A DNA stretch of 64,000 nucleotides, from NCBI RefSeq assembly GCF_014199915.1, contig NZ_JACHOO010000003.1, positions 511,690-575,689 of the forward strand, written 5' to 3'. Position numbers and translations under genes: made by a program. Source of the DNA: Prosthecomicrobium pneumaticum (lineage in GTDB: Bacteria; Pseudomonadota; Alphaproteobacteria; Rhizobiales; Kaistiaceae). The notes under the pieces were generated by a model. It was not told the DNA's origin and searched no databases. It was given only the letters and a program-made list of their open reading frames with translations. Positions 1 through 8,417 of the stretch are shown piece after piece (positions within the stretch are counted from its first letter, which is position 1; each line of letters begins with the position of its first letter).

Positions 1-433
1 GGACGGGCGGGCCTCTCCTCGCGTGTGTCCGTCCCGCCGCACCGTCGGCTCTCCGCTCCGCCCGTGTCTTCCCCTTGCTCCGCTCCCGCCCTTGACGGGC
101 GTGGCGTCCGCCTCGCGCCGCGACGCCCGCCGCCGGCAACGCTGAGTGGTGGCTGCATAAAAAGCCGCCCGAGGACAAGCGGCGGCCGCCCGGCGAAAGG
201 CAGACCCTCGCATTTCTCACCATGATCGGCGCTCGACACTTCGCTCGGGGGCGACCGAAGGCGTCCGCAGGCCGGGACATCCCACCCGGCCGTGCCCGCA
301 TCGTTGCCCCCGGGCGGGGTGGCGAGAGGTGGAAGGAACGAGGGGCGGACCGCGGGGCGGCCGGGTCCTCTCCGCGACGGGCGCTGCCGCCGCAAGGCCG
401 GCGCCCCTCCGGTGCATCGAGGGGGTTTGGGAC
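1..433. other. Leader region without a recognised gene
   Basis: This stretch is very GC-rich. The open frames in it overlap each other on both strands and resemble nothing I recognise. A G-rich ribosome-binding sequence (GAGGGGG near 419-425) precedes the autotransporter gene. I see no clear promoter or RNA gene. An upstream gene may end before position 1. Confidence 0.4.
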
Positions 434-2707
434 ATGACGACGATGAGGGGTACCCGCGGATCGCGCGGGACCGCGCTGCGGTTCGGCGGACTGGCCGGCG
501 CGCTGCTGCTCGCGACGACGAGCCTGACGCCGGCTTGGTCGGAGGAGCTCCATACGAGCGTCTTCAACGACGTCTCACCCGCTGACATCATCATGATGAG
601 CGTCTACCTGCCGCCCCTGCTGGCGCGCGACGGCAGCCGGGCGGTGATCCAGTCGTCGGGGGACGGGGTGGCCTGGTGGGATGGCGGAACGCCGGTGCCG
701 TTCGGCCTGCCCGGCCGGGAGAGCGATACGGTCACGCCGGTGGCGCTGTCCGACGATGGCGACACTCTGGTGGGCATGGTCGGCAGCGGCCCCACGCAGT
801 CCCGCTTCCGGTTCGACGGCACCACGCTCACTCTGCTCGAAACCTTCGCGACCCCGAGCACGAACTATCTGGATGCCATCGCGGCGGCGAGCGGCGATGC
901 CAATGTGATCGTCGGCCGGGCCTATAACAGTGCGGAAGCGCTCGCCGCGCAGAACGTTCCCGTCTACTGGGATTCGACCGGCGCGATCCATGCGCTCGAT
1001 GCCGGCATCTGGACGTATGGCGAAGCGAACCTCGTCTCCGGCAACGGCGAGGTCATCTATGGACGTCTGGGTGCGCCGACCACCGAGCTCGCGCGCTGGC
1101 AGACCGATAGCGGCGCGCTGCAGACGCTCACGAAGGCGGCATTCCTGAGCGATACGGGAAACACGGCTTCGGACCTCTGGGCCTCGGCGACCAATTACGA
1201 CGGCTCGCGGCTGACCGGTTACTTTGTGGGCGAAGGCAGTCGCCCCTTCCTCTGGTCGGACACGGACGGCTTCCGCGATCTCGGCATGCTCGACGGCTTC
1301 GATAGCGGCTTCGGCGCGCTGATGTCGCGCTCGGGCGATGTCGTCGCCGGCTACATGCAGACGGGCGACTTCGGCGTCATCACCTCGACGCACGCCTTCC
1401 GCTGGACCGATGCGGACGGGCTGGTCGACATCTCGATCGACCGTGCGGAGCGCACGGGCAGCTATCAGGACCTGATGGGCGGCATGTCGGACGACGGCAC
1501 CGTGATCGTCGGCACCTCTCTTCAGACCGCCGATCTCTACCCGGAGATGACGACCGCGCCGCGCTCGGCCTTCCGCTGGTCCCTGGAGGACGGCTGGCAG
1601 ACCATGGCGGACTATTTCACCGGCAAGGGGATCGACGTCACCGGCATGAGCTTCCTGTCGGCCGGCGGCCTCTTCGGCACCCCCAGCGGCATCTCGGCCG
1701 ACGGCAACGTCATGGTGGGTAACGGCTCCTATGACGATGGCGTCAACAACCCCGTGTTCATCTTCTGGCTGTCGCGCTGCGGCGACGGCGACGAATGCGG
1801 CGTGACGACGGTTGACGGGGTCTACCGGTCGGTGGAGAGCGTCGGGGCGAGCGGGGAGACCGCCAATCTCCATGTCGACGACCTGTTCGACACGGTCTCG
1901 CACGCGCTCGCCGGCCCGGTCGGCAAGAACGGCTCGGCCTATGCCTACGGGTCCTTCGACACCGACCCGATGGCGGGCGGCGGCGTCGGGCTCGACTTCC
2001 GCCTCTCCGACACGGTGACGGCGGGCTTCCTCGTCGACCAGTCGGTGCTCGACACCGATCTCGCCTATGACGGCTGGTCGTCCTTCGACGCCACCTCGGT
2101 CGTCGCCAAGATCGCCGGCCGTCCGGCGGCGGGCTTCGTGTGGGAGGCCGGCCTCGCGGCCGCCTGGCTCGATGGCGACGTGAAGCGCGGCTATCTGAAC
2201 GGCGTCGATCCGGTCACCTCGCGCGGCGACACCTCGGGCTACACGCTCGGCGCCTCGGCGACGCTCGGCTGGCGCTTCGCCCTGCCGGCGCCGGCGACGA
2301 GCCTGACGCCTTACGCGACCTACACCGTCATGCAGAGCGATTTCGACGGCTGGACGGAGACGAACGGGCCGTTCCCGGCGGTGATCTCGGGCTTCACGAC
2401 GACGACGCAGCTGATCCGCGCCGGGCTCGAACTGGAGCATCGCTTCGCGGCCGGCCCGACGGCGCGGCTCGGCCTTGCCGGCGTGCACCGCGAGACGGAT
2501 GGCGACACGATCGCCTTCGACCTGCCGGGCCTGTTCGGCGGCACGGTGGAGGGCGATGTCGGCGCGGCGAACTGGCTCGAGACGAGCGTCGCCTTCGACG
2601 TGCCGTTCGGCGCCTCGGTGAGCGGGCTCGCCAAGGTGACCGGCCGGCTGCCCGACGAGGGCGATGCGAGCGTCGCCGGCCATATCGGCCTCAAGATCGC
2701 CTACTGA
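434..2707 (+). CDS. HAF-repeat autotransporter, probable surface protein
   Basis: This 757-aa protein is predicted to be an outer-membrane autotransporter. I chose the ATG at 434 because GAGGGGG lies about 8 bases upstream and a signal-like segment follows (basic residues, then GGLAGALLLATTSLTPAWS, about residues 13-35). The passenger (about 40-450) contains repeated 'SxDGxxVVG...AFRW' units typical of the HAF extracellular repeat family, for example SDDGTVIVG and SADGNVMVG. From about residue 500 the sequence has the alternating pattern and terminal 'IGLKIAY' expected of a 12-strand autotransporter beta-domain. A strong hairpin follows the stop. What the passenger binds cannot be told. Family assignment is good, role is inferred. 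Confidence 0.8.
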   Translation: MTTMRGTRGSRGTALRFGGLAGALLLATTSLTPAWSEELHTSVFNDVSPADIIMMSVYLPPLLARDGSRAVIQSSGDGVAWWDGGTPVPFGLPGRESDTVTPVALSDDGDTLVGMVGSGPTQSRFRFDGTTLTLLETFATPSTNYLDAIAAASGDANVIVGRAYNSAEALAAQNVPVYWDSTGAIHALDAGIWTYGEANLVSGNGEVIYGRLGAPTTELARWQTDSGALQTLTKAAFLSDTGNTASDLWASATNYDGSRLTGYFVGEGSRPFLWSDTDGFRDLGMLDGFDSGFGALMSRSGDVVAGYMQTGDFGVITSTHAFRWTDADGLVDISIDRAERTGSYQDLMGGMSDDGTVIVGTSLQTADLYPEMTTAPRSAFRWSLEDGWQTMADYFTGKGIDVTGMSFLSAGGLFGTPSGISADGNVMVGNGSYDDGVNNPVFIFWLSRCGDGDECGVTTVDGVYRSVESVGASGETANLHVDDLFDTVSHALAGPVGKNGSAYAYGSFDTDPMAGGGVGLDFRLSDTVTAGFLVDQSVLDTDLAYDGWSSFDATSVVAKIAGRPAAGFVWEAGLAAAWLDGDVKRGYLNGVDPVTSRGDTSGYTLGASATLGWRFALPAPATSLTPYATYTVMQSDFDGWTETNGPFPAVISGFTTTTQLIRAGLELEHRFAAGPTARLGLAGVHRETDGDTIAFDLPGLFGGTVEGDVGAANWLETSVAFDVPFGASVSGLAKVTGRLPDEGDASVAGHIGLKIAY

Positions 2708-2713
2708 CCAAAC

Positions 2714-2741
2714 GCGCGGGCGGCCCGTCGGCCGCCCGCGC
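2714..2741 (+). terminator. GC hairpin after autotransporter gene
   Basis: A perfect 12-bp inverted repeat (GCGCGGGCGGCC / GGCCGCCCGCGC, loop CGTC) starts 7 bases after the stop at 2707. No clear T-run follows, so termination is likely but not certain. Confidence 0.6.
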
Positions 2742-2830
2742 CCATCCCGATCGAGGCCGCCGGCCCTTTGGTGCCGCTTCGCGCCCTCATCGCGGGGCCG
2801 AGGCGCGGCCCCCCGCCCGCAATGGCGCTG

Positions 2831-3460
2831 TCAGCCGTCGACCTGGCCGTCCAGATAGCGCATGACATAGGTCCACAGCATGATGGCGTCGTTGCCGCCG
2901 AACGTGCCGGCCCTCATCGCCCTGAGCCAGACATCCGCGATGAAGGGCGGCACCCAGATGCCGAGATCGATGATCGCCAGGCACTGATCGTCATTGTACA
3001 TCGGCATCGCGAAGCTCTGCTCCGGCGTCTTCCATTGCAGCGGGCCGGGTCCGAGCGTCGGCCATTTGCCCCGTTCGTTGAAGGCGACGACGAAGGGGCC
3101 GCGGCCGGTGAGGTTCGGCGTCTGCACCTCCGCCGACAGAAAATGGACGCTGCGATTGTCGCTGCGGCCCTTCACATAGACGACGTTGCAATCGCCGGTG
3201 TTCTTGTCGCCGACGTTCAGCTGCATGTCGGCGCCGTCGTCCTGATCCCCGACGCCGCGCTTGAACTGCAGCCGGTAGGTCTTCGCCTTCGCCCGCTCGA
3301 CGACCGGCGATGGATAGTTCTGCGCCTCTTCCTTGCACCCGAACCAATACCACATCTGATAGCTGTGGCAGAAGCCCTTGTTGCTGCCGCCGCTGCCCGG
3401 ATAGAGGCCGCTGGCGGTGGCGTTAAGTACCTGAAGATCAGTGAAGACATCGGGTGACAT
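2831..3460 (-). CDS. Uncharacterised 209-aa protein, collar-array paralogue A
   Basis: I do not recognise this family. The 209-aa protein has no signal peptide or membrane segment. Its most conserved stretches among the three local copies are an N-terminal 'TDL..VNAT..' start, an aromatic HSYQMWYWFG segment (about 32-41), an acidic GVGDQDDGADMQLNVGD segment (about 69-85), GPFVVAFNE.GKWP, and a C-terminal AGTFGGNDA. Copy A is the most divergent at its C-terminus. It starts 11 bases after a collar-domain gene ends, with AAGGAG about 8 bases before ATG, so the two are one transcription unit. The pairing with collar proteins suggests a shared assembly or ligand, which is inference. Confidence 0.7.
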   Translation of the reverse strand: MSPDVFTDLQVLNATASGLYPGSGGSNKGFCHSYQMWYWFGCKEEAQNYPSPVVERAKAKTYRLQFKRGVGDQDDGADMQLNVGDKNTGDCNVVYVKGRSDNRSVHFLSAEVQTPNLTGRGPFVVAFNERGKWPTLGPGPLQWKTPEQSFAMPMYNDDQCLAIIDLGIWVPPFIADVWLRAMRAGTFGGNDAIMLWTYVMRYLDGQVDG

Positions 3461-3471
3461 GGCGGCGCTCC

Positions 3472-4089
3472 TTACCAGCGGCTCGGCATCAGGCCGACGA
3501 TGCAGATCGCCCAGATCATCTTGATGTGCGGCAGCACGACCGCCTCGCCACTGCCGGCGAGGCCGACCGTCACCGTTCCTTGCGGCACCATAGTCATGCC
3601 GACCATCGTCGGGCTGAGCCTGACATCCGCGGCCGTGGAGGTCTTGCGCACATAGATCGGCGCCGCGGCGCCGCCCGTGCCGCCCTTGCCGAGGAAGTCG
3701 CCGGCCTGCGGATCGGCATTGCCGACCGTGTCCTTGACGGTCAGGGCCATCGATACGGTGGCATTGCTGGCGGTTCCGGTGAACGAGCCTTTATGGGTGT
3801 GCGAGGGCAACTGGTTCGTCGCCAGCACGACGGCCGGCGCGCCGGTCATCGCCGATGCCGTCCTCTGGCCGACATAGGCCATGTCGTGCATCGGCGCGAC
3901 GCTGCGCAGATCCGGCACGGCGAAGGTCGTCGTCCCGTTCCCGCCATAGAGCGTGCCGATGATGGCGAAGAGCGCCATGTTGTCCTTGATCGCGAGAAGG
4001 GAGCCGTCACAGGACATCCAGCCCCGGGGCACGAAATTGCCGGCGAACAGGCTCACTTGACCGAGCAGGGGTCCGGGGACGGGTTCCAA
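3472..4089 (-). CDS. Phage tail collar-domain protein 1 (MdpB-like)
   Basis: This 205-aa protein has an N-terminal phage tail collar domain (GQVSLFAGNF.PRGWMSCDG..., then TLYGGNGTTTFAVPDLRS), as in microcystin-dependent proteins of bacterial genomes and short tail fibres. LPSHTH follows in the middle, and the C-terminus ends with the usual hydrophobic MIWAICIVGLMPSR. I chose a TTG start at 4089 because GGAGGA lies 8 bases upstream and the collar domain begins at once. A longer reading to 4194 would add 35 residues of unrelated low-complexity sequence. There is no signal peptide. The gene is followed by paralogue A and preceded by a 458-base gap that may hold a promoter. Confidence 0.8.
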   Translation of the reverse strand: MEPVPGPLLGQVSLFAGNFVPRGWMSCDGSLLAIKDNMALFAIIGTLYGGNGTTTFAVPDLRSVAPMHDMAYVGQRTASAMTGAPAVVLATNQLPSHTHKGSFTGTASNATVSMALTVKDTVGNADPQAGDFLGKGGTGGAAAPIYVRKTSTAADVRLSPTMVGMTMVPQGTVTVGLAGSGEAVVLPHIKMIWAICIVGLMPSRW

Positions 4090-4547
4090 GGCAGGCTTCC
4101 TCCGCTCTATGCCGGTCCCGAAATCACGAGCAGCGCTGCCCCCGCGTGCGAGCCATGCCCGTCGCTGCGAAGAGCAGCGGAGAACATCGCGCAACGCTCG
4201 AAGTGATCGGCGCTCGTGTCTTCAGGATCAATGCGAGGGAGGGTCTTTTATCGGCGAGAAGAAATCAATGTAATAATAGGTAATATTTACTTAATAGAGA
4301 CCGATCGTGCAGACCTGCGCCGCCCTGATCACGCGAGGTCCGGGGTTCTGTTTAGTGTAGATAAACATCGCCGGCCGCGACGGTCGGTCGGGGAGGTGGC
4401 GCGGGCGCCGGGGCCGGCCATGCGACGGACAGCGCGCGAGGCGCCGTCCCATCGTGCCGCGGCGATGGCGCTGCCGGACGGTGCAGGCCCCGGGGGGCGT
4501 GGCGCGGGGGACGAGAAGCGGCGGAGGGGGCGGGCGCTGGCTCCGGC
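4090..4547. other. Intergenic gap with an AT-rich stretch inside the collar array
   Basis: No convincing gene is seen. Positions about 4205-4370 are clearly AT-richer than the surroundings, and 4265-4300 is the most AT-rich part. This is the likely promoter zone for the leftward pair at 4089-2831. The remainder is GC-rich and shows no remnant of a 209-aa paralogue. Confidence 0.45.
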
Positions 4548-5195
4548 CTATCGGAACACGGGGTATGTGCCGGCATAGCAGATGCACCACGACATCCCGA
4601 CGTAAGGGATGGTGACGGGGGCCAGTGTCTCCGTGCCGGCCTCATCCAAGGTCAAGGTCCCCGATGGCGTGTATTTCATCGTCACCGCAGCGCCGCCGTT
4701 CAGCGTCACGTGCTCGGCGCCCTCCGCGTCCTCCTTCTTCACATGGATCGGAGCGCCGGTGCCGCCGGCGCCCAGGAACCCTCCCTCCGTCGGAACGTTG
4801 GCGCCGGTCTTTTTCAGAATGGTGAGCGCGACGTCGACCGGCATCGATATCCCGTCGGTGCTTACCGGCGTGTGGGTGTGGGACGGGAGACATTCCTTGG
4901 TGAGCTTGATCGCCGGCGCGTCGGCCAGCGCCGAGTCGACGATCGGCCCCCGCTGAGCCGGATTGTGGATCGGCACCGCGTTTCGAAGGTCGGGAAGGCG
5001 GAAGGTACCGGCTTTCTCATTTTCTTTGTTGTAGGCTTGGCCGATGAGCCTGAAGAGGAGGGGATAATCGGCGGTATTGATGGCTGTCCCGTCACAGGCG
5101 AGCCAGTTCTCCGGGATTTTCTGAAATGCGAAGAGGGCGATCTGTCCGATCATCCCGTCGATGATCTCCGGGACAGGGGGTGTTTGCGCGGGCAT
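4548..5195 (-). CDS. Phage tail collar-domain protein 2 (MdpB-like)
   Basis: This 215-aa protein carries the collar signature GMIGQIALFAFQKIPENWLACDG near its N-terminus, FRLPDLRNAVPIH at about 65-80, LPSHTHTP in the middle, and the C-terminal YVGMSWCICYAGTYPVF. It is the only collar gene of the four not followed directly by a 209-aa partner. It starts 80 bases after the end of the frameshifted partner of collar 3. A GGAG-type sequence precedes ATG at 5195. It has no signal peptide. A role as a tail-like or surface assembly component is inferred from the domain only. Confidence 0.8.
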   Translation of the reverse strand: MPAQTPPVPEIIDGMIGQIALFAFQKIPENWLACDGTAINTADYPLLFRLIGQAYNKENEKAGTFRLPDLRNAVPIHNPAQRGPIVDSALADAPAIKLTKECLPSHTHTPVSTDGISMPVDVALTILKKTGANVPTEGGFLGAGGTGAPIHVKKEDAEGAEHVTLNGGAAVTMKYTPSGTLTLDEAGTETLAPVTIPYVGMSWCICYAGTYPVFR

Positions 5196-5275
5196 GAGGA
5201 TCTCCGAATCAAGTCGCGGCGGGGTCTGAGAGGGCGGCGGGAGGACGGCACGCCGTCCGCTCCACCGGGGCCGGG

Positions 5276-5904
5276 TCAGGCGCTCGGCGCCAGGTCGACA
5301 TAGCGTGTGACGTTGAACCAGACCGTCTGGGCGTCATTGCCGCCGAAGGTGCCGGCGATGATCGAGTCGACCAGCCGGCTGGCGACGAGGAGGGCAGAAA
5401 GAGGCCGAGATCGATGATCGCCATGGATTGATCGGCCTCGCACATCGGGATCTCGAGATGCGTTGCCGGCGCGAGCCAGCGCAGGGAAGCCGACCCGTCG
5501 GTCGGCCATCTGCCGTGCTCGTTGAAGGCGATGACGAAGGGTCCCTGTCCGGGAAGGGCCGGCTTCTGCACGTCGGCCATGAGGTGATGGCCGCTGCGAT
5601 TGTCGCTGCGGCCCTTCACGAAGACCACATTGCAGGTGCCGGTGTTGTCGTCGCCGACATTGACCTGCATGTCGGCGCCGTCGTCCTGGTCGCCGACGCC
5701 GCGGTTGAGCTGCAGCCGGAACGTCTTCGCCCTGGCGCGGTCGACGATCGGCGTGTCGAATTCCTGATTGTCGCGGTAGGAGCCGAACCACCACCACATC
5801 TGATAGGTGTGGCAGAACCCTTCATTGCTGTCGCCATGGCCGGGATAGAGCGCGTGGCGCGTCGCATTGACGAAGTGCAGGTCCGTGAAGATATCCGGTG
5901 TCAT
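5276..5904 (-). pseudogene. 209-aa paralogue B, frameshifted near its C-terminus
   Basis: From ATG at 5904 the reading matches the other two copies through 'MAIIDLGLFLPS' (about residue 170) and then leaves frame. The expected ending (SRLVDSI.AGTFGGNDAQTVWFNVTRYVDL) continues in the next frame to a TGA at 5276-5278. Compared with copy C, one base is missing at about 5386-5392. Restoring it gives exactly 209 residues, the length of both other copies. As read, the frame runs on to about 5209 with an unrelated tail. The start overlaps the upstream collar stop as ATGA, implying coupled translation. It may be a true mutation or a sequencing error. Confidence 0.7.
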
Positions 5905-6560
5905 GGCGATTTCTCGCTGAATTTCGGGTAGATACCGACAATGCAGATGCACCAGATCATTTTCAGATAGGGGATGACCAACGGCGCCTCGCCCTTGAAG
6001 GGGATGTTTACCTCTCCTGTCGGTTTCACCGCGACGCTGTTCAGTGTCACGCGCTTGACGTCCTTGACGTCCTTGGCGTCCTCCGGCTTCACATAGATCG
6101 GTGCGGCGGCGGCGGCGCTGCCGCCCAAGCCCAGGAAACCCCCGTCCGTCGGCGTGCCGGTGCCGGCCTTCTTCACGACCGTCAGGGTGACGGATCCCGA
6201 CGCCTTGCCCTCCACCATTGTGAAGGTCGCCTTGTGCGTGTGGGCCGGGAGATGAGCCGTGGTGAGCTTGATCGCCGGCATCTGGGGGTCCGCTGATTTG
6301 ACACCCGCCCCCCGCTGGGCCGGACGGTGGATCGGCACCGCAGTGCGAAGATCCGGGACGGCGAAGGTCTTTAATCCGTCGCCACCAAAGGCATTCCCGA
6401 TGAGAGAGAAAAGAGTTTGATTATGATCAATCTGAAGAATCTTTCCGTCGCAGGCCGTCCAATATCTTGGGATGGCGTTCATCGCCAGAAGGGCGACTTG
6501 CCCTATGACGCCGTCGAGAATACTGAGCTGGTCGTAGCGATCGTCGGGTTGCGCAGCCAT
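5901..6560 (-). CDS. Phage tail collar-domain protein 3 (MdpB-like)
   Basis: This 219-aa collar-domain protein has GVIGQVALLAMNAIPRYWTACDG near the N-terminus, AFGGDGLKTFAVPDLRTAVPIH, LPAHTHKATFT, and a C-terminal MIWCICIVGIYPKF. I chose ATG at 6560 because CGGAGGAGTCTC stands directly before it; an upstream ATG at 6644 lacks a site and would overlap the previous gene. The stop overlaps the start of paralogue B (ATGA). It lacks a signal peptide. Confidence 0.8.
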   Translation of the reverse strand: MAAQPDDRYDQLSILDGVIGQVALLAMNAIPRYWTACDGKILQIDHNQTLFSLIGNAFGGDGLKTFAVPDLRTAVPIHRPAQRGAGVKSADPQMPAIKLTTAHLPAHTHKATFTMVEGKASGSVTLTVVKKAGTGTPTDGGFLGLGGSAAAAAPIYVKPEDAKDVKDVKRVTLNSVAVKPTGEVNIPFKGEAPLVIPYLKMIWCICIVGIYPKFSEKSP

Positions 6561-6640
6561 GAGACTCCTCCGAATCGTGCCGAAGCCGGGCGTGAGGGGG
6601 TGAGAGGCGGACGGACCGCCCGTTCCGGCGTGGCGCCGGG

Positions 6641-7270
6641 TCAATTCCCGGGCGTCAGGTCGACATAGCGGGTGACGTTGAACCAGACCGTCTGGGCGTC
6701 ATCGCCGCCGAAGGTGCCGGCGGCGATCGAGTCGACCAGTCGGCTGGCGAGGGCGGAGGGCAGAAAGATGCCGAGATCGATGATCGCCATGCATTGATCG
6801 CCGTCGTCGATCGTCATCGGGAGGCGCTGGCCGGCCGCGAACCATTTGAGGGTCGTTGCGCCGTCGGCCGGCCATTTGCCGTGCTCGTTCAAGGCGACGA
6901 TGAACGGACCCTGTATCGGCAGCGCCGGCTTCTGCACCTCGGCCCTGATTTCGTGGCGCGTGCCCGGAAAGCTGTCGGCCCGCACATACACGACGTTGCA
7001 GGCGCCGGTGTTCGCCTCGCCGACATTGATCTGCATATCCGCGGCGTCGGTCTGATCGCCGACACCGCGCATGAACTGCAGGCGATGCGTCCTGGTCTTC
7101 GCCCGCTCGACGAGGGGCGATGTGAATTTCTGGTCGTCGCGATAGCCGCCGAACCAATACCACATCTGGTAGGAATGGGAGATGTGCGCATTGCTGCCGC
7201 CATTGCCGGAATAGAGCGCGTCGCGCGTCGCGTTGACGAGCTGGAGATCGGTGTAGATGCTCGGGGTCAT
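6641..7270 (-). CDS. Uncharacterised 209-aa protein, collar-array paralogue C
   Basis: This is the intact 209-aa copy closest to B and the best reference for the family. It shows SYQMWYWFGGYRDDQ (about 34-48), GVGDQTDAADMQINVGEANTG, the GPFIVALNEHGKWP block, MAIIDLGIFLPSA, and AGTFGGDDAQTVWFNVTRYVDL at the end. I chose ATG at 7270, the position equivalent to the starts of the other copies; it lies 11 bases after collar gene 4. There is no signal peptide, transmembrane segment or recognised catalytic motif. The function is unknown. Confidence 0.75.
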   Translation of the reverse strand: MTPSIYTDLQLVNATRDALYSGNGGSNAHISHSYQMWYWFGGYRDDQKFTSPLVERAKTRTHRLQFMRGVGDQTDAADMQINVGEANTGACNVVYVRADSFPGTRHEIRAEVQKPALPIQGPFIVALNEHGKWPADGATTLKWFAAGQRLPMTIDDGDQCMAIIDLGIFLPSALASRLVDSIAAGTFGGDDAQTVWFNVTRYVDLTPGN

Positions 7271-7281
7271 GGCGGTTGGCC

Positions 7282-7929
7282 TTAGAATTCGGGATAAAGA
7301 CCGGCGGCGCAGATGCACCACATCATCCCCACAGCGGGGACTTTGAGCTGGACGTCGGGATAGCCCGTCGGGTCCGTGGTCACGTTTCCGGGCAGCTTGA
7401 TCTGAGCCGCGCCTCCGCTCAGCGTCACGCTGGCGGCGTCTTTGGCGTCCGCCGGCGTCACATAGATCTGTGCTCCGTCTGTTCCGCTGCCGCCCTTGCC
7501 CAGGAACCCATCCTTCTCCGGGGCCGCCTGACCGGATTTGTCCACCACCGTCAGGGCGACCGACCCCGTCGCCTCGCTGTCCTTGCCCGTGAACCTCGCC
7601 GCGTGGGTGTGGGGCGGGAGATTCTTCTCTGTGAGTGCGATCACCGGCTGTTCCAGCCGCGCCGATTTGACGCCCTGGCCGTAATGCGTCGAATCATGGA
7701 TCGGCACCGCCGCTCGAAGATCCGGGACGAGGAAGGTCCGCTCGCCGTCACCGCCATAGGTCGTCCCGATGACGGAGAAGAGGATCTCATTCGCCTCTCT
7801 GAGAAGTGTTCTGCCGTCGCAGGGGATCCAGTTCTTCGGCGGCTCGCTCACCGCCATGAGCGCGACATGACCGATGAGAGAGACGATTTCTGCCTCCCTG
7901 TCCGTGGATTTCGTGGGCTCGGTCACCAT
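7282..7929 (-). CDS. Phage tail collar-domain protein 4 (MdpB-like), first in operon
   Basis: This 215-aa protein opens the leftward array. It has a collar domain with LIGHVALMAVSEPPKNWIPCDG, TTYGGDGERTFLVPDLRAAVPIH, LPPHTHAARFT, and the ending VGMMWCICAAGLYPEF. GGAGG sits 5 bases before ATG at 7929. No other phage structural gene, such as sheath, tube, baseplate or capsid, is found nearby, so this is not a visible prophage. Downstream genes follow within 11 bases or less, apart from the gaps at 6561-6640 and 5196-5275 and the 458-base gap. Confidence 0.8.
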   Translation of the reverse strand: MVTEPTKSTDREAEIVSLIGHVALMAVSEPPKNWIPCDGRTLLREANEILFSVIGTTYGGDGERTFLVPDLRAAVPIHDSTHYGQGVKSARLEQPVIALTEKNLPPHTHAARFTGKDSEATGSVALTVVDKSGQAAPEKDGFLGKGGSGTDGAQIYVTPADAKDAASVTLSGGAAQIKLPGNVTTDPTGYPDVQLKVPAVGMMWCICAAGLYPEF

Positions 7930-8207
7930 GACGTTCCTCCATTTCTTAAGGGCACAGGCGAGGGGGCGGGAAGGGTGCCGGGAGCGGCCATGGGGCGGTC
8001 GCCGGTCTGGCGAGCGCCTCGCACCGGATCGAAGGCAAGACGATCAAGGGCCGATGCCTCTGTCGCACCCCGTGCGCCGAAGCTCTTGGCCAGAGTGATC
8101 CGTCGGTCTTCCTGGCCGGGATCGCCGTTCGGACGGGCGGCAGGCCTCGCCGGTCTGATACAGACAGCGAATCCACCTTCTATTGGCGAAGACCGAACAT
8201 TTATATT

Positions 8208-8231
8208 TACGGACATATATTCATATCCGTA
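8208..8231. repeat. Inverted repeat TACGGA...TCCGTA
   Basis: The arms TACGGA (8208-8213) and TCCGTA (8226-8231) flank a 12-base AT-rich centre in the divergent region. This is a possible regulator site with no known match. Confidence 0.35.
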
Positions 8232-8257
8232 TTTTTCCGAATGAGATTTGACTTCTT

Positions 8258-8274
8258 GCGTATATTTTATACGC
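8258..8274. repeat. Inverted repeat GCGTATA-TTT-TATACGC
   Basis: Perfect 7-bp arms around a 3-base centre in the AT-rich island. This is a candidate operator. Confidence 0.45.
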
Positions 8275-8368
8275 GATCTACATAATACAATGGTGGCACA
8301 TCTCTGAAAAAGGTCAACGGAATAGTTTGATTTTTTATTCTCCTCGTGTAAGTCTTCCTTCCTGGGGT

Positions 8369-8385
8369 GAGCTAGTTTTTAGCTC
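8369..8385. repeat. Inverted repeat GAGCTA-GTTTT-TAGCTC
   Basis: Perfect 6-bp arms with a 5-base loop, about 33 bases upstream of the autotransporter start. In the transcript it would form a small hairpin; as DNA it could be an operator. Confidence 0.4.
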
Positions 8386-8417
8386 GATAGAAATTTTATT
8401 CGGAGTGAAATTCATTC

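Larger units (their letters stand above)
7930..8417. promoter_or_regulatory. Divergent intergenic region with AT-rich island
   Basis: The first about 230 bases are GC-rich with no gene I can support. About 8160-8417 is strikingly AT-rich and holds three short inverted repeats (listed separately). It separates the leftward collar array from the rightward IPT-repeat autotransporter and probably holds promoters for one or both. TTGACT at 8248-8253 and CATAAT at 8281-8286 are promoter-like but not well spaced. Confidence 0.5.

Noticed and set aside
575-2683. Long minus-strand frame opposite the first autotransporter
   Set aside because: It is Arg-rich low-complexity translation with no motif. 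The plus-strand protein has signal, repeats and barrel.
4216-4578. Small plus-strand frame in the collar-array gap
   Set aside because: It has no ribosome site, no recognised motif, and runs into the 3' end of a collar gene on the other strand.
2831-7929. Prophage or tailocin
   Set aside because: Only collar domains occur. No capsid, sheath, tube, baseplate, lysis or integrase gene is present.
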